Shown one piece after another: positions 8,783 to 17,255 of a stretch of DNA of 41,655 nucleotides (positions are counted from its first letter, which is position 1; each line of letters begins with the position of its first letter). The stretch spans positions 1 to 41,655 of the forward strand of contig JAFQUQ010000026.1 of the NCBI GenBank assembly GCA_017408395.1, given 5' to 3'. This DNA comes from Oscillospiraceae bacterium (GTDB lineage: Bacteria > Bacillota > Clostridia > Oscillospirales > Ruminococcaceae). A program made the translations under genes and the position numbers. The notes beneath the pieces are model-generated. The model worked only from the letters and a program-made list of their open reading frames with translations. It searched no databases and was not told where the DNA came from.

Positions 8783-10033
8783 TCAGCTTCTTATCTGACC
8801 GTTACCTGAGATAAGATATTTCATTGATGTAAGCTCACGAAGTCCCATAGGTCCTCTTGCGTGAGTCTTCTGTGTGGAAATACCGATTTCTGCGCCGAAA
8901 CCGAACATACCTCCGTCTGTGAATGCAGTAGATACGTTTACATAAACTGCGGCAGAGTCGATTTCCTTTCTGAAACGCTCCGCATTGTCAAGGGAGTTTG
9001 TTACGATACATTCGGAATGATGTGTGGAGTAACGGTCTATATGAGCAATAGCCTCGTCAAGGTCTGCAACTACCTTTACCGAAATCTTATAATCAAGGAA
9101 TTCTGTTGCGTAATCCTCTTCTGTTGCAGGAACAACGCTGTCACCAAGGATAGCCGCTGTCTTTTCACAGCCCCTTATCTCAACATTCTTTTCATCAAGC
9201 TTAGCCTTGATAAGAGGGAGAATTTTATCTGCACATTTTTCGTTTACAAGAAGTGACTCAGCCGCATTGCATACGGAAACACGTCTTGTCTTTGCGTTGT
9301 TTACAATGCTTACAGCCATATCAGGGTCAGCTGTTTCATCAACGTAAATGTGGCAGTTGCCTACGCCCGTTTCAATTACAGGTACGGTTGCATTTTCCAT
9401 TACCGCACGGATAAGTCCTGCGCCGCCTCTTGGGATAAGCACGTCAATGTAGCCGCTGCACTTCATAAGCTGAGTTGAAACCTCTCTTGAAGTGTCGTCA
9501 ACAAACTGGATAACGTCCTCAGGAAGACCTGCCTTTGCAACAGCACCTCTCATAATCTCACACAGGCACTTGTTTGAGTGGTAAGCTTCCTTACCGCCTC
9601 TTAAAATTACAACGTTGCCTGATTTAAGGCAGAGTACGGCAGCGTCAACGGTAACGTTAGGACGGGACTCGAAAATTATTGCAATAGTACCGAGAGGCAC
9701 TCTTACCTTTGTAATTGTCATACCGTTGGGGCGTACAGTACCGCTGTCGATGTTGCCGATAGGGTCGTCAAGCTTGATAACGTCAGCAACGCCGTCGGCA
9801 ATGCCGTTTACACGCTCAGCTGTAAGACGTAATCTGTCCTGCATAGCTTCGGACATACCGTTTTCAGCAGCAGCCTTAAGGTCCTTTTCGTTTGCTTCAA
9901 GAATTGTATCAACGCCTGCTCTTAAAGCGGCTTCAATCTCTGCAAGAGCCTGATTTTTAAGCATAGTGGACGCATTTGCGGCAGCCTTTTCACAGGCTTT
10001 AGCCTTCTGTCCGAGGGTTTCTGCGTAATTCAT
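8783..10033 (-). CDS. proA: Gamma-glutamyl phosphate reductase
   Basis: The 416-aa cytoplasmic enzyme reduces gamma-glutamyl phosphate to glutamate 5-semialdehyde with NADPH, the second step of proline synthesis. The aldehyde-dehydrogenase-like fold shows the catalytic cysteine in RRVSVCNAAESLLV, the IIFESRPNVTVDAA segment, LRGGKEAYHSN, and the C-terminal STQKTHARGPMGLRELTS signature. Length is standard. It follows proB with a 17-nt gap and a GGAGGTACC ribosome site. No proC is present in this window, so the last step of the pathway must be encoded elsewhere. Confidence 0.96.
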   Translation of the reverse strand: MNYAETLGQKAKACEKAAANASTMLKNQALAEIEAALRAGVDTILEANEKDLKAAAENGMSEAMQDRLRLTAERVNGIADGVADVIKLDDPIGNIDSGTVRPNGMTITKVRVPLGTIAIIFESRPNVTVDAAVLCLKSGNVVILRGGKEAYHSNKCLCEIMRGAVAKAGLPEDVIQFVDDTSREVSTQLMKCSGYIDVLIPRGGAGLIRAVMENATVPVIETGVGNCHIYVDETADPDMAVSIVNNAKTRRVSVCNAAESLLVNEKCADKILPLIKAKLDEKNVEIRGCEKTAAILGDSVVPATEEDYATEFLDYKISVKVVADLDEAIAHIDRYSTHHSECIVTNSLDNAERFRKEIDSAAVYVNVSTAFTDGGMFGFGAEIGISTQKTHARGPMGLRELTSMKYLISGNGQIRS

Positions 10034-10050
10034 AACGGGTACCTCCTGTT

Positions 10051-10842
10051 TTATTTATCGTTTGTAAATACTGTGCCTGCTTCCTTGCCGTCGAAAAGGT
10101 CGTAAAGAATAGCAGGATTTCTGCCATTGAGAAGCGCCATATCAACGCCTTCCTTCATAACCATTTCTGCGGCATTGAGCTTTGTTATCATACCGCCTGT
10201 ACCCAGACCTGAAACAGCGTCGCCTGCAAGCTTTCTTACATCGTCGTTGATTTCATTTACAAGCGGAATAAGCTTCGCATCGGGGTCAAGCTTAGGATTT
10301 GCATTATAGAAGCCGTCAATGTCGGAAAGAATAATAAGCAGGTCGGCATTGCAAAGAAGTGCAACCTGTGCTGCAAGTGTATCATTTTCACCGAATTCAA
10401 GCTCAAGCTCATCAATTGCAACGGTGTCGTTTTCGTTTACAACAGGGATAACGTGATGCTGAACAAGCTCTTCAACGGTATTGATGATATTGTTCTTACG
10501 CGGTCCCTCGATAACATATTTTGTGAGAAGAAGCTGTGCAACGGTAAGGTTGTATTCACCGAAAAGCTTGTCGTATATGTACATAAGCTCACACTGTCCG
10601 ACAGCCGCACACGCCTGCTTAAGACGTGTTTCGGTAGGACGCTTCTGCATACCGAGCTTTGCCATACCAAGACCGATAGCACCCGATGATACGAGGATAA
10701 CCTCTCTGCCGCTGTTCTGAATATCGGCAATGACCTTTACCAGCTTTTCCATACGGCGGATGTTAAGACGGCCTGTCTTATGTGTTAAAGTAGATGTGCC
10801 GACTTTGATTACGACACGCTTTTTGTTTTCTATGTTGTACAT
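10051..10842 (-). CDS. proB: Glutamate 5-kinase, short form without PUA domain
   Basis: The 263-aa amino-acid kinase phosphorylates glutamate to gamma-glutamyl phosphate. The phosphate-binding VVIKVGTSTL is at residues 10-19, followed by LVSSGAIGLGM, the EFGENDTLAAQVALL substrate region and LSDIDGFYNANP. It stops at the end of the kinase domain, so it lacks the C-terminal PUA domain of the Escherichia coli enzyme; such short forms are known in Firmicutes. It is 13 nt downstream of a 2-hydroxyacid dehydrogenase and 17 nt upstream of proA. Feedback inhibition by proline is usual for the family but cannot be read here. Confidence 0.95.
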   Translation of the reverse strand: MYNIENKKRVVIKVGTSTLTHKTGRLNIRRMEKLVKVIADIQNSGREVILVSSGAIGLGMAKLGMQKRPTETRLKQACAAVGQCELMYIYDKLFGEYNLTVAQLLLTKYVIEGPRKNNIINTVEELVQHHVIPVVNENDTVAIDELELEFGENDTLAAQVALLCNADLLIILSDIDGFYNANPKLDPDAKLIPLVNEINDDVRKLAGDAVSGLGTGGMITKLNAAEMVMKEGVDMALLNGRNPAILYDLFDGKEAGTVFTNDK

Positions 10843-10855
10843 TTCAAAAATCTCC

Positions 10856-11803
10856 TTAATTAACAGTATTTATAGGTCTGCCCTGCTTATAAGCGGCAAG
10901 ATTGTCTGCAACGATTTTCATAAGGCGCTGTCTTGCTTCAAGAGGTGCCCACGCAACGTGAGGCGTGATTATGCAGTTGTCTGCATTGAGCAGAGGATTA
11001 TCCGCTGCCATCGGCTCCTGACAGAGAACGTCCAGCCCTGCACCTGCAATAATTCCGTTGTTTAAAGCATAAGCAAGGTCAGCTTCGTTTATAACTCCGC
11101 CCCTTGATGTGTTGATAAGCACAGCCGTCGGCTTGCACAGCTTAAGTGCATCAAGGTTGATAAGCTGTTCCGTTTCGGGCGTAAGAGGACAATGAAGCGT
11201 AATAAAGTCCGATTTCTGAAGCAGCTCCTTAAGGTCGGTAAACTTGACGGTGGAGTCCTGCTTTGCTGTACGGGTGTTTACGATAACGTTCATATTGAAG
11301 GCGTGGGCAATTTTTGCGACCGTGCGGCCTATTCTGCCGTAGCCTACGATACCGAGGGTCTTGCCTGCAAGCTCGGTTGTGGGGAACTCAAAGGCAGAGA
11401 AGGTTTCCGAGCGTACCCAGCCTCCGTCGTGAACAAAGCGGTTATACGCCGCCGTGCGGTTTGAGTAGCGTAAAATGTAGGAGAAAACCTGCTGTGCAAC
11501 GGATGAATCCGAATATGCGGGAACGTTGCAGACGGTTATTCCGAGACGGTTTGCGGCTTCAATGTCAACGTTGTTGTAGCCCGTAGCGCAAACGCCGATA
11601 TATTTAAGATTGGGACACTTTTCAAGCACCTCTGCCGTAAATGGTGTTTTATTGCAGAGAACAGCTTCAGCATCGCCGATATATTCAACTATCCTGTCAA
11701 CAGGGGTAAGGGGGTATTCAGTAACCTCGCCCAGCTTGTAGATTTCCTCAAAGGAAATATCATTTCTTGACACGGTAGAAGCTTCAAGCATTACAATTTT
11801 CAT
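10856..11803 (-). CDS. D-isomer-specific 2-hydroxyacid dehydrogenase
   Basis: The 315-aa NAD(P)-dependent enzyme interconverts 2-keto acids and D-2-hydroxy acids. The Rossmann motif GIVGYGRIGRTVAKIA is intact. The catalytic triad is visible as Arg in NTSRGGVINE, Glu in GLDVLCQEP and His in ITPHVAWAP. Among subfamilies it looks closest to hydroxypyruvate/glycerate dehydrogenases by length and by the absence of an ACT domain, but the substrate is uncertain. It is the first gene of the operon continuing into proB-proA, with a GGGAGTG ribosome site. Confidence 0.9.
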   Translation of the reverse strand: MKIVMLEASTVSRNDISFEEIYKLGEVTEYPLTPVDRIVEYIGDAEAVLCNKTPFTAEVLEKCPNLKYIGVCATGYNNVDIEAANRLGITVCNVPAYSDSSVAQQVFSYILRYSNRTAAYNRFVHDGGWVRSETFSAFEFPTTELAGKTLGIVGYGRIGRTVAKIAHAFNMNVIVNTRTAKQDSTVKFTDLKELLQKSDFITLHCPLTPETEQLINLDALKLCKPTAVLINTSRGGVINEADLAYALNNGIIAGAGLDVLCQEPMAADNPLLNADNCIITPHVAWAPLEARQRLMKIVADNLAAYKQGRPINTVN

Positions 11804-11835
11804 AAGAGCACTCCCGTAAAAAAATAATTAATGTT

Positions 11836-11864
11836 ATTATATCACAATCTGCACTTTAATTCAA
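11836..11864 (-). promoter_or_regulatory. Promoter of dehydrogenase-proB-proA operon
   Basis: On the minus strand TTGAAT (11864-11859), a 17-nt spacer and TATAAT (11841-11836) predict a start near 11829 and a leader of about 26 nt. No T-box or other leader structure fits in that space. Confidence 0.7.
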
Positions 11865-11929
11865 TAGTCTGCTGAATTTTTGACGTATATGCTATATTCT
11901 TAGCCGTTTACGCCGATTATTTTAAATAA

Positions 11930-11964
11930 AAAATCTTCTCTGCCGCAAAAACAGAGAAGATTTT
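11930..11964 (-). terminator. Terminator of the moxR-DUF58-transglutaminase operon
   Basis: Arms 11930-11942 and 11952-11964 form a 13-bp stem (AAAATCTTCTCTG) with a 9-nt loop. An AT-rich tail follows in the minus direction, and the stop at 11980 is 15 nt upstream. Confidence 0.8.
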
Positions 11965-11979
11965 CACGCAATACCGCCT

Positions 11980-14577
11980 TTATACGATACCGATTATATA
12001 TTCCGCTGTAAATCTGCGGAAGCGGTTAAGTCCCGAAAGATACTTCTTTACAGCCGTATTTACGGTGCGGTACATTTCCTTTACCTCTTCGCCGCTTAAG
12101 CTGTCGCCGCCGAATTCTGCCTTGAGTGCGGTGAAAATTATCCTTTCAGCGGCACCGTCTGCAAAAAGGCTGTTCCGTGACAGGATTTCAGCATATTCAC
12201 CGTAGTCCGTTCCATTACATTCGGGAAGTCCTGCGGCACGGACAAGCTTTCTGAAACGTCGGTAGATTTTCTTTACCGCATCTTTGCTTTCATAATCTCT
12301 TACGCTTCTGCTGCGTTTCACAAGCACCGCACGTCTTATGCATATAAATGCAACCGCAAAACACAGTACCGATAAAATTCCAAGCACAGCCGTAAGGTCA
12401 TAAACTACGCTGTATTTCTTTTCACTGTCCTCTGCTCCTCCGAAAAGGCTGAAGCCTACTCCGCCTGTTGCTTCGGTACGGGAGGTCTGCTGTTCGTTTG
12501 CAGGCTCCGTCTGTGCAGGTGCGGAGGTTACAGCAGGCTGTGCTTCTGTACTTTCCTGTGTGCCTGTTATAGTGGTTGCAATATTATCACCGCTTGCCGC
12601 CGTTTGTTGCTCTGTGTAAGTTTCAGCTTCTGTCACTTCGGTAAAAGTGCTTTCTTCCGTTTCGCTTTCGGTGATTTCTTCCGTAACAGGCTGTGTTGTT
12701 ACAGCTGTCATAATGTTTCCGTAGCCTGATGTAAACTCCATAGGGTACCAGCCGAAGCCGTCAACGAAAATCTCTGCCCAGGCGTGAGCTCTTGCGTCGG
12801 TAACATCGACCGTACAGGACGAGCCGAATGCCGCCTCAGGGTCAAAATCCGCAGGCTTTACAACATATCCTTCAACATAGCGTGCAGGAATTCCCGCATA
12901 TCTGCACAGAAGCACAGCCGCCGATGAAAAATGCGAGCAGGAGCCTTTTTTTGTTTCCGTTACAAAATAATCCGCAAAATCCCTTCCCGACGGAAGCTTG
13001 CCTGCGTTTAAGGAATACTGGCAGTTGTCACGCAGCCAGGAACGGATATAGTAAAGCTTTCTTCCGAAAACTACCGAGTCGGTAAGAGTACTCTTGCCCT
13101 CGCTTTCGGCTTCGGCAGTTATAAAGTCATAGTACCGTTCAGTAAACACCTCGTCTGCGGCTTTAAAATCATCTGGTATATCAAGATAGTTATCATAGAC
13201 AAAATTACGGTAGGAGCTGTAATCCTGTGAAAGAGTATAGTCGGGGATAAGCCACGCCGTATTTAAAAGCATACGGTAGCCGTAAAGGGAAGTCGGGTCA
13301 CTGTAACAGCGTCCGAACCAGCTTTCCGCACCGTCCGACGGAAATACGTCATCGGCTATTCTGTAACGTGAAACGCTTTCGGGTACAAGATTATAGGGCA
13401 TATAAAGATAGCTGTCATTTGCGGCGATATTCTTCACCGAGAAGGAGTGCTCCTTTAAGCCTGCCGATGTAAGTTTAAGATTGTAACTGCTTAAAAGAAG
13501 GCTGTTCATACCCTCGGTTTCAAAATTTCCGTTTATCTGTTCAAGCTCTCTCAGTTTGCTTTGAGGAAGCTGCTCCCAGCTGTCCCCCGTATAGACAGAC
13601 CCTACAAAACCACGCAGATAAACGGTTTCTGCCGTTTTAGGCATTGTTACCTCAAGGGCAGTTTCACCGCTGAAGGTTATGTTTCCGTTATCGCCCAGCT
13701 TGCCGTGGTTTATTGCGCTGTCACGCCTGATGATTTCGATGGTGCGTATTTCTTCGATGGCCTCTTCAAGGCCGCCCCCCTGAACGTAATCAACCACACG
13801 GTCGGTGATTTCGTTTACCTTGTCAGGTCGTGTATATCCGCTTAACTGCACAAAAAGCACGGCGCACATTCCGCATAAAAATACTGCGGCGGCGGCTGTC
13901 AGTCCGCATTGTGATGAAGCTTTACGATAAACTTTACTGTTGTCGGGAGTGCTTAAATCTGCCGCAAATACCGCAAACCAGCTTGCAATTACCGCAAAGA
14001 AAGCCGCATAATCAGGTGTCAGACCGAAGTACAGGCACAGCTCAACAGGCGGTACGGACACAGCCAGCACCGCAGGCAGACTGTTATGCCGTACAATTCC
14101 CCAGCAGTACACCGCACTCATAAAAATAACCGTCAGCGAAATAAACACGCCTGTATCTTCCGCCGCCGACTCAGGTGAAAGCAGTATCAGAAAATCCTTT
14201 TTCCTGAAAGAAGCGTCCACCCTTGCGGCATAAATATTCATCACATTTGCAAGACCGTTGCAGAAGCTGTATTTTAATCTGTAAACTGCGGCAATGTACA
14301 CCGCAAAAACGCCTGCTGTCGCAAATAACGCATACTTCCCTTTAAGAGTCATCGCCGTGCCGAAAAGAAAGCAGGAAAACACCGCAATAAGTATGGCAAG
14401 CCACATTTTTACACCTGTGTCGATACAGCTTAAAAAACAGCCTGCACTTCCTGCCGCACCTGCCGCCGCAACAAGCGTTTTTACTGCGGCAGGAATATTC
14501 AGTTTTTCGGACTTTCTGTCCGTATAAAGAAGCGCTTCAACGGAAATACCGTCTGCGCCTGCCGTCAGTTTCTTCAT
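11980..14577 (-). CDS. Membrane-anchored transglutaminase-like protein (TgpA type)
   Basis: The 865-aa protein has several N-terminal membrane helices, a large extracytoplasmic region with a transglutaminase-like cysteine protease fold, and one more helix before a cytoplasmic C-terminal DUF4129-like tail. The catalytic cysteine is in KKGSCSHFSSAAVLLCRYAG and the histidine in ARAHAWAEIF. The third position reads GWYPMEFTSG, with Glu where the classic triad has Asp. A Thr/Glu/Gln-rich linker of about 80 residues separates this domain from the last helix. ATG 14577 is chosen because AAAGAGG precedes it; a TTG at 14595 overlaps the upstream stop but lacks a ribosome site. It is the third gene of a MoxR-DUF58-transglutaminase set, a widespread trio of uncertain cell-envelope function. 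Confidence 0.88.
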   Translation of the reverse strand: MKKLTAGADGISVEALLYTDRKSEKLNIPAAVKTLVAAAGAAGSAGCFLSCIDTGVKMWLAILIAVFSCFLFGTAMTLKGKYALFATAGVFAVYIAAVYRLKYSFCNGLANVMNIYAARVDASFRKKDFLILLSPESAAEDTGVFISLTVIFMSAVYCWGIVRHNSLPAVLAVSVPPVELCLYFGLTPDYAAFFAVIASWFAVFAADLSTPDNSKVYRKASSQCGLTAAAAVFLCGMCAVLFVQLSGYTRPDKVNEITDRVVDYVQGGGLEEAIEEIRTIEIIRRDSAINHGKLGDNGNITFSGETALEVTMPKTAETVYLRGFVGSVYTGDSWEQLPQSKLRELEQINGNFETEGMNSLLLSSYNLKLTSAGLKEHSFSVKNIAANDSYLYMPYNLVPESVSRYRIADDVFPSDGAESWFGRCYSDPTSLYGYRMLLNTAWLIPDYTLSQDYSSYRNFVYDNYLDIPDDFKAADEVFTERYYDFITAEAESEGKSTLTDSVVFGRKLYYIRSWLRDNCQYSLNAGKLPSGRDFADYFVTETKKGSCSHFSSAAVLLCRYAGIPARYVEGYVVKPADFDPEAAFGSSCTVDVTDARAHAWAEIFVDGFGWYPMEFTSGYGNIMTAVTTQPVTEEITESETEESTFTEVTEAETYTEQQTAASGDNIATTITGTQESTEAQPAVTSAPAQTEPANEQQTSRTEATGGVGFSLFGGAEDSEKKYSVVYDLTAVLGILSVLCFAVAFICIRRAVLVKRSRSVRDYESKDAVKKIYRRFRKLVRAAGLPECNGTDYGEYAEILSRNSLFADGAAERIIFTALKAEFGGDSLSGEEVKEMYRTVNTAVKKYLSGLNRFRRFTAEYIIGIV

Positions 14578-14591
14578 TTTTACCTCTTTGT

Positions 14592-15743
14592 TCAAATAGT
14601 AAAGCTTTCGGGAATTTCAATTATGCCGTCCTTGTTTAACGTGTAAACAATAACGTCGGAATTTCTGTCCTCTTCAATTCCATTTCCCGTACAAAGGACG
14701 GTTATTCTTTCACTGCATCCGCTTTGCTCTATTTCCGAAAGAACAGGATGCATTTCGGACGGTGTGATTATGATTATATGGGAAAATCCATCTGCCGCAT
14801 AAGCCGCACACACCTCGGAAAATTCCGCTGCAAGGGAAATATCCTTTCCGTAGGGAAGCTTATCCTTAAGCATTTCCGAAATGTACAGACTAAAATCGTC
14901 CCTGCCGCCGATATGTCTGACAGGCAGCCCGTCCTCGCCGCAAAGTATCTCTGTTTCCGTTTCGTTTTCAGTAAGAAATTTAAGCATTGAGTAGAAAACG
15001 TCCATAACCGTATCAGCCTCCGAAGCGGTACGGCAGGCGTTTATATCGGGAATTACAAGTATTCTGCCGCTGTACGGCTCGGAAAGATTTTTCACTATAA
15101 GCTCATCGGTGCGGCTGCTTAATTTCCAATGTATACGGTTCATTCTGTCGCCGTCACGATATTCTCTCAGACCTGTGATTTCGGAAGGGTCATTTCCGCT
15201 TCCTGCATTTAAAAGCCCGTTTTCGTCCTTACGTGAAGGAAGCTGTTCGGGTGTTACACAGCAGGGCAGTTCTTTAGGCAGAACAGTAATGCTGCCGTTT
15301 AAATCAAGTTTGATCTTTTTCGAAAACAGCCCGATAAGGTCATAGACCCTCACTTTTTTTACGCTGTATTCGACAGTGCCGCAATGTTCGGGAGCAATGT
15401 TAAGGGCAACATTTTCCTCGGAACGTGCTTTAAGGGGCAGTACGGCTGTGTAGGTTTTAAACCTGCTGTCCCCTGCCATTCTGTAAACAAACGTTATCGT
15501 ACAGCTTGAAACGGGGATAAACATACGGTTTTTCACCTTGAATTTAAGCGCCGCCTTGTCACCTCTTACACAGCTCTGCGGAAAATTCTCCGCCTTTATC
15601 CTGATTTTTGCCGTAAGAAGCATTACAAGCATCATCACAGGGAAAATCAGCAGCGTAAGCAAAAGCACAAATGACAGGTCCCCTCTGAAAAGCAGGTAAA
15701 AAACCGCTGACATTATCAGAAAAATAAAGTACAGTATCTTCAT
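14592..15743 (-). CDS. DUF58 domain protein
   Basis: The 383-aa protein starts with two hydrophobic segments (residues 3-18 and 21-43) and then a beta-rich domain. The DUF58 hallmark follows: GLREYRDGDRMNRIHWKLSS at about 190-209. The C-terminal half resembles a von Willebrand A-like fold and includes a DINACRT segment, though a full metal site is not obvious. DUF58 proteins are usually encoded beside MoxR ATPases and are thought to be their partners; that is family knowledge. It begins 4 nt after moxR and ends at the start of the transglutaminase gene. Confidence 0.9.
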   Translation of the reverse strand: MKILYFIFLIMSAVFYLLFRGDLSFVLLLTLLIFPVMMLVMLLTAKIRIKAENFPQSCVRGDKAALKFKVKNRMFIPVSSCTITFVYRMAGDSRFKTYTAVLPLKARSEENVALNIAPEHCGTVEYSVKKVRVYDLIGLFSKKIKLDLNGSITVLPKELPCCVTPEQLPSRKDENGLLNAGSGNDPSEITGLREYRDGDRMNRIHWKLSSRTDELIVKNLSEPYSGRILVIPDINACRTASEADTVMDVFYSMLKFLTENETETEILCGEDGLPVRHIGGRDDFSLYISEMLKDKLPYGKDISLAAEFSEVCAAYAADGFSHIIIITPSEMHPVLSEIEQSGCSERITVLCTGNGIEEDRNSDVIVYTLNKDGIIEIPESFTI

Positions 15744-15747
15744 AAGC

Positions 15748-16704
15748 TTAAATCACAGGAGAGGGTACGCTTGAAATTATATCCGAAAGAACGCTTTTTA
15801 CAGTTTCGCCGCTTGCCTTTGCCTTTGCTGTAAGAATAATGCGGTGCTCCGCAACGTCACCGAAAATATAGCGTACATCATCGGGAATAGCATACATTCT
15901 TCCGTGAAGAAGTGCGGTAGCCTTTGTCATTGAAGCAAGAGCAACCGTACCTCTCGGACTTAAACCAAGCTTTATCATAGGATGATTTCTGGTTGCGGCG
16001 GAAAGTGAAGCAATATAATGATAGATTTTATCATCGGCAAAAACCTCGTCAGCCGCATTCTGAAGCATAATGATATCCTGCCTTGTGGCAACGGGAGTTA
16101 CTGCGTCTGTAACGCTTGACGCCGACTTGCTTTTTAAGATGGAAATTTCACTTTCAATGTCTGGATAGCCCATTGAAAGCTTGACGATAAAACGGTCAAG
16201 CTGTGATTCGGGAAGCATCTGCGTGCCGACCGAGCCGATAGGATTTTGTGTGGCAATTACAATAAAAGGCCGTGGCAGGACTCTCGTTACACCGTCAACT
16301 GTGACCGCACCCTCTTCCATAACTTCAAGCAGGGCACTCTGGGTCTTGCTGGATGTTCGGTTTATTTCGTCTGCAAGAAAAAGGCTGCACATTGCGGCAC
16401 CCTCTTTGAACTCAAACTGTGCCGTGTGCTTGTTGTAAATATTAAAGCCCGTCACATCGGCAGGCATAACATCGGGCGTAAACTGCATACGCTTGTAATC
16501 AAGTGACATTGCCTTTGAAAATGCAACCGCAAGAGTCGTTTTGCCGACTCCCGGAATATCGTCAAGCAGAATATGTCCCTTTGCGGCAATTGCAAGAAGC
16601 GTTTTTATAATTATATCATCCTTGCCGATAACGGCTTTTTTTACCTCATTTATTACGGCTTTAGCCTTGGGTATTATCTGGGTCTGGAGTCCCTGTTCGG
16701 TCAT
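15748..16704 (-). CDS. MoxR-family AAA+ ATPase
   Basis: The 318-aa cytoplasmic AAA+ ATPase carries Walker A GVGKTT at residues 52-57, Walker B with sensor in LFLADEINRTSSKTQSALLE, the VDGVTRVLPRPFIVIATQNP strand, and the LPESQLDRFIVKLSMGYP arginine-finger region. MoxR proteins act as chaperone-like ATPases that assemble or activate partner complexes. Here the partners are presumably the DUF58 and transglutaminase proteins encoded directly downstream. ATG 16704 follows GGGGGA at good spacing. A TTGAAT-17-TATTAT promoter lies at 16744-16772. Confidence 0.93.
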   Translation of the reverse strand: MTEQGLQTQIIPKAKAVINEVKKAVIGKDDIIIKTLLAIAAKGHILLDDIPGVGKTTLAVAFSKAMSLDYKRMQFTPDVMPADVTGFNIYNKHTAQFEFKEGAAMCSLFLADEINRTSSKTQSALLEVMEEGAVTVDGVTRVLPRPFIVIATQNPIGSVGTQMLPESQLDRFIVKLSMGYPDIESEISILKSKSASSVTDAVTPVATRQDIIMLQNAADEVFADDKIYHYIASLSAATRNHPMIKLGLSPRGTVALASMTKATALLHGRMYAIPDDVRYIFGDVAEHRIILTAKAKASGETVKSVLSDIISSVPSPVI

Positions 16705-16743
16705 TTTAAAATCCCCCGTAAATAAATTTTAACACATATATTT

Positions 16744-16772
16744 ATAATACCACATATTACTTCTTAATTCAA
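16744..16772 (-). promoter_or_regulatory. Promoter of the moxR operon
   Basis: On the minus strand TTGAAT (16772-16767), a 17-nt spacer and TATTAT (16749-16744) predict a start near 16737. Confidence 0.55.
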
Positions 16773-16814
16773 ATTACAATTCGGTTAAATTATGTTACAT
16801 TGTGTAATATTTGC

Positions 16815-16859
16815 AAAAATACCGCACATATGCCTGACTTGCATATATGCGGTATTTTT
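16815..16859 (-). terminator. Terminator after the DUF3795 gene
   Basis: Arms 16815-16833 and 16841-16859 form a 19-bp stem with one imperfect position, which is a G-U pair only in minus-strand RNA. The stem overlaps the stop codon at 16858 and includes the terminal T run. Confidence 0.8.
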
Positions 16860-17205
16860 ATACGCTATAAAGTGCGTCGTGCATTTCCTCTAGCCTGTCA
16901 CGGTGCTCACAGCCTTCGGGAACGTACTCTTCAATTTTACTGCAAGGGTACTCCGTACATTCGGCACAGATTTTTACCCTCTTTGCCTTACAGCACTTCC
17001 TTATCTCACAGCCCTTGCCGAATTTGTTATGGTCGGCAGAAACCGTATGACAGCCGTGACAGTTTATGTCCTTGGGATAAAAAACCGCACCGTCCTGTGT
17101 GTACTGCATTGCAAGATATTTTCTGATACTGTCGTCATCACGCTCAGTCGCTATGTAAACGGGACATTCGCTGCACATTATACCACAGCAGGAAACTATA
17201 TCCAT
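16858..17205 (-). CDS. Cysteine-rich DUF3795 protein
   Basis: The 115-aa protein has 13 cysteines, grouped as CCGIMCSEC at residues 6-14, CHGC at 49-52, C66, C71-C72 and C80-x2-C83-x4-C88. This pattern fits DUF3795 proteins, small presumed metal- or Fe-S-binding proteins of unknown function. There is no signal peptide or membrane helix. ATG 17205 follows AAGAGG and begins the conserved CCG-x-C-x2-C start; a GTG 45 nt upstream lies inside a hairpin and is less likely. It lies 50 nt after the AI-2E family gene, probably in the same transcript. Confidence 0.82.
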   Translation of the reverse strand: MDIVSCCGIMCSECPVYIATERDDDSIRKYLAMQYTQDGAVFYPKDINCHGCHTVSADHNKFGKGCEIRKCCKAKRVKICAECTEYPCSKIEEYVPEGCEHRDRLEEMHDALYSV

Positions 17206-17224
17206 ATTAAACCTCTTTTCATTA

Positions 17225-17252
17225 GGTGTGTGCCATAATTCAGGGCACACAC
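17225..17252 (-). other. Intergenic hairpin between AI-2E family and DUF3795 genes
   Basis: GTGTGTGCC and GGCACACAC arms form a 9-10-bp stem 3 nt after the stop at 17256. The T run is on the plus-direction side only, so in the transcribed minus direction this is at best a weak terminator or a processing/stability element. Confidence 0.45.
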
Positions 17253-17255
17253 TTT

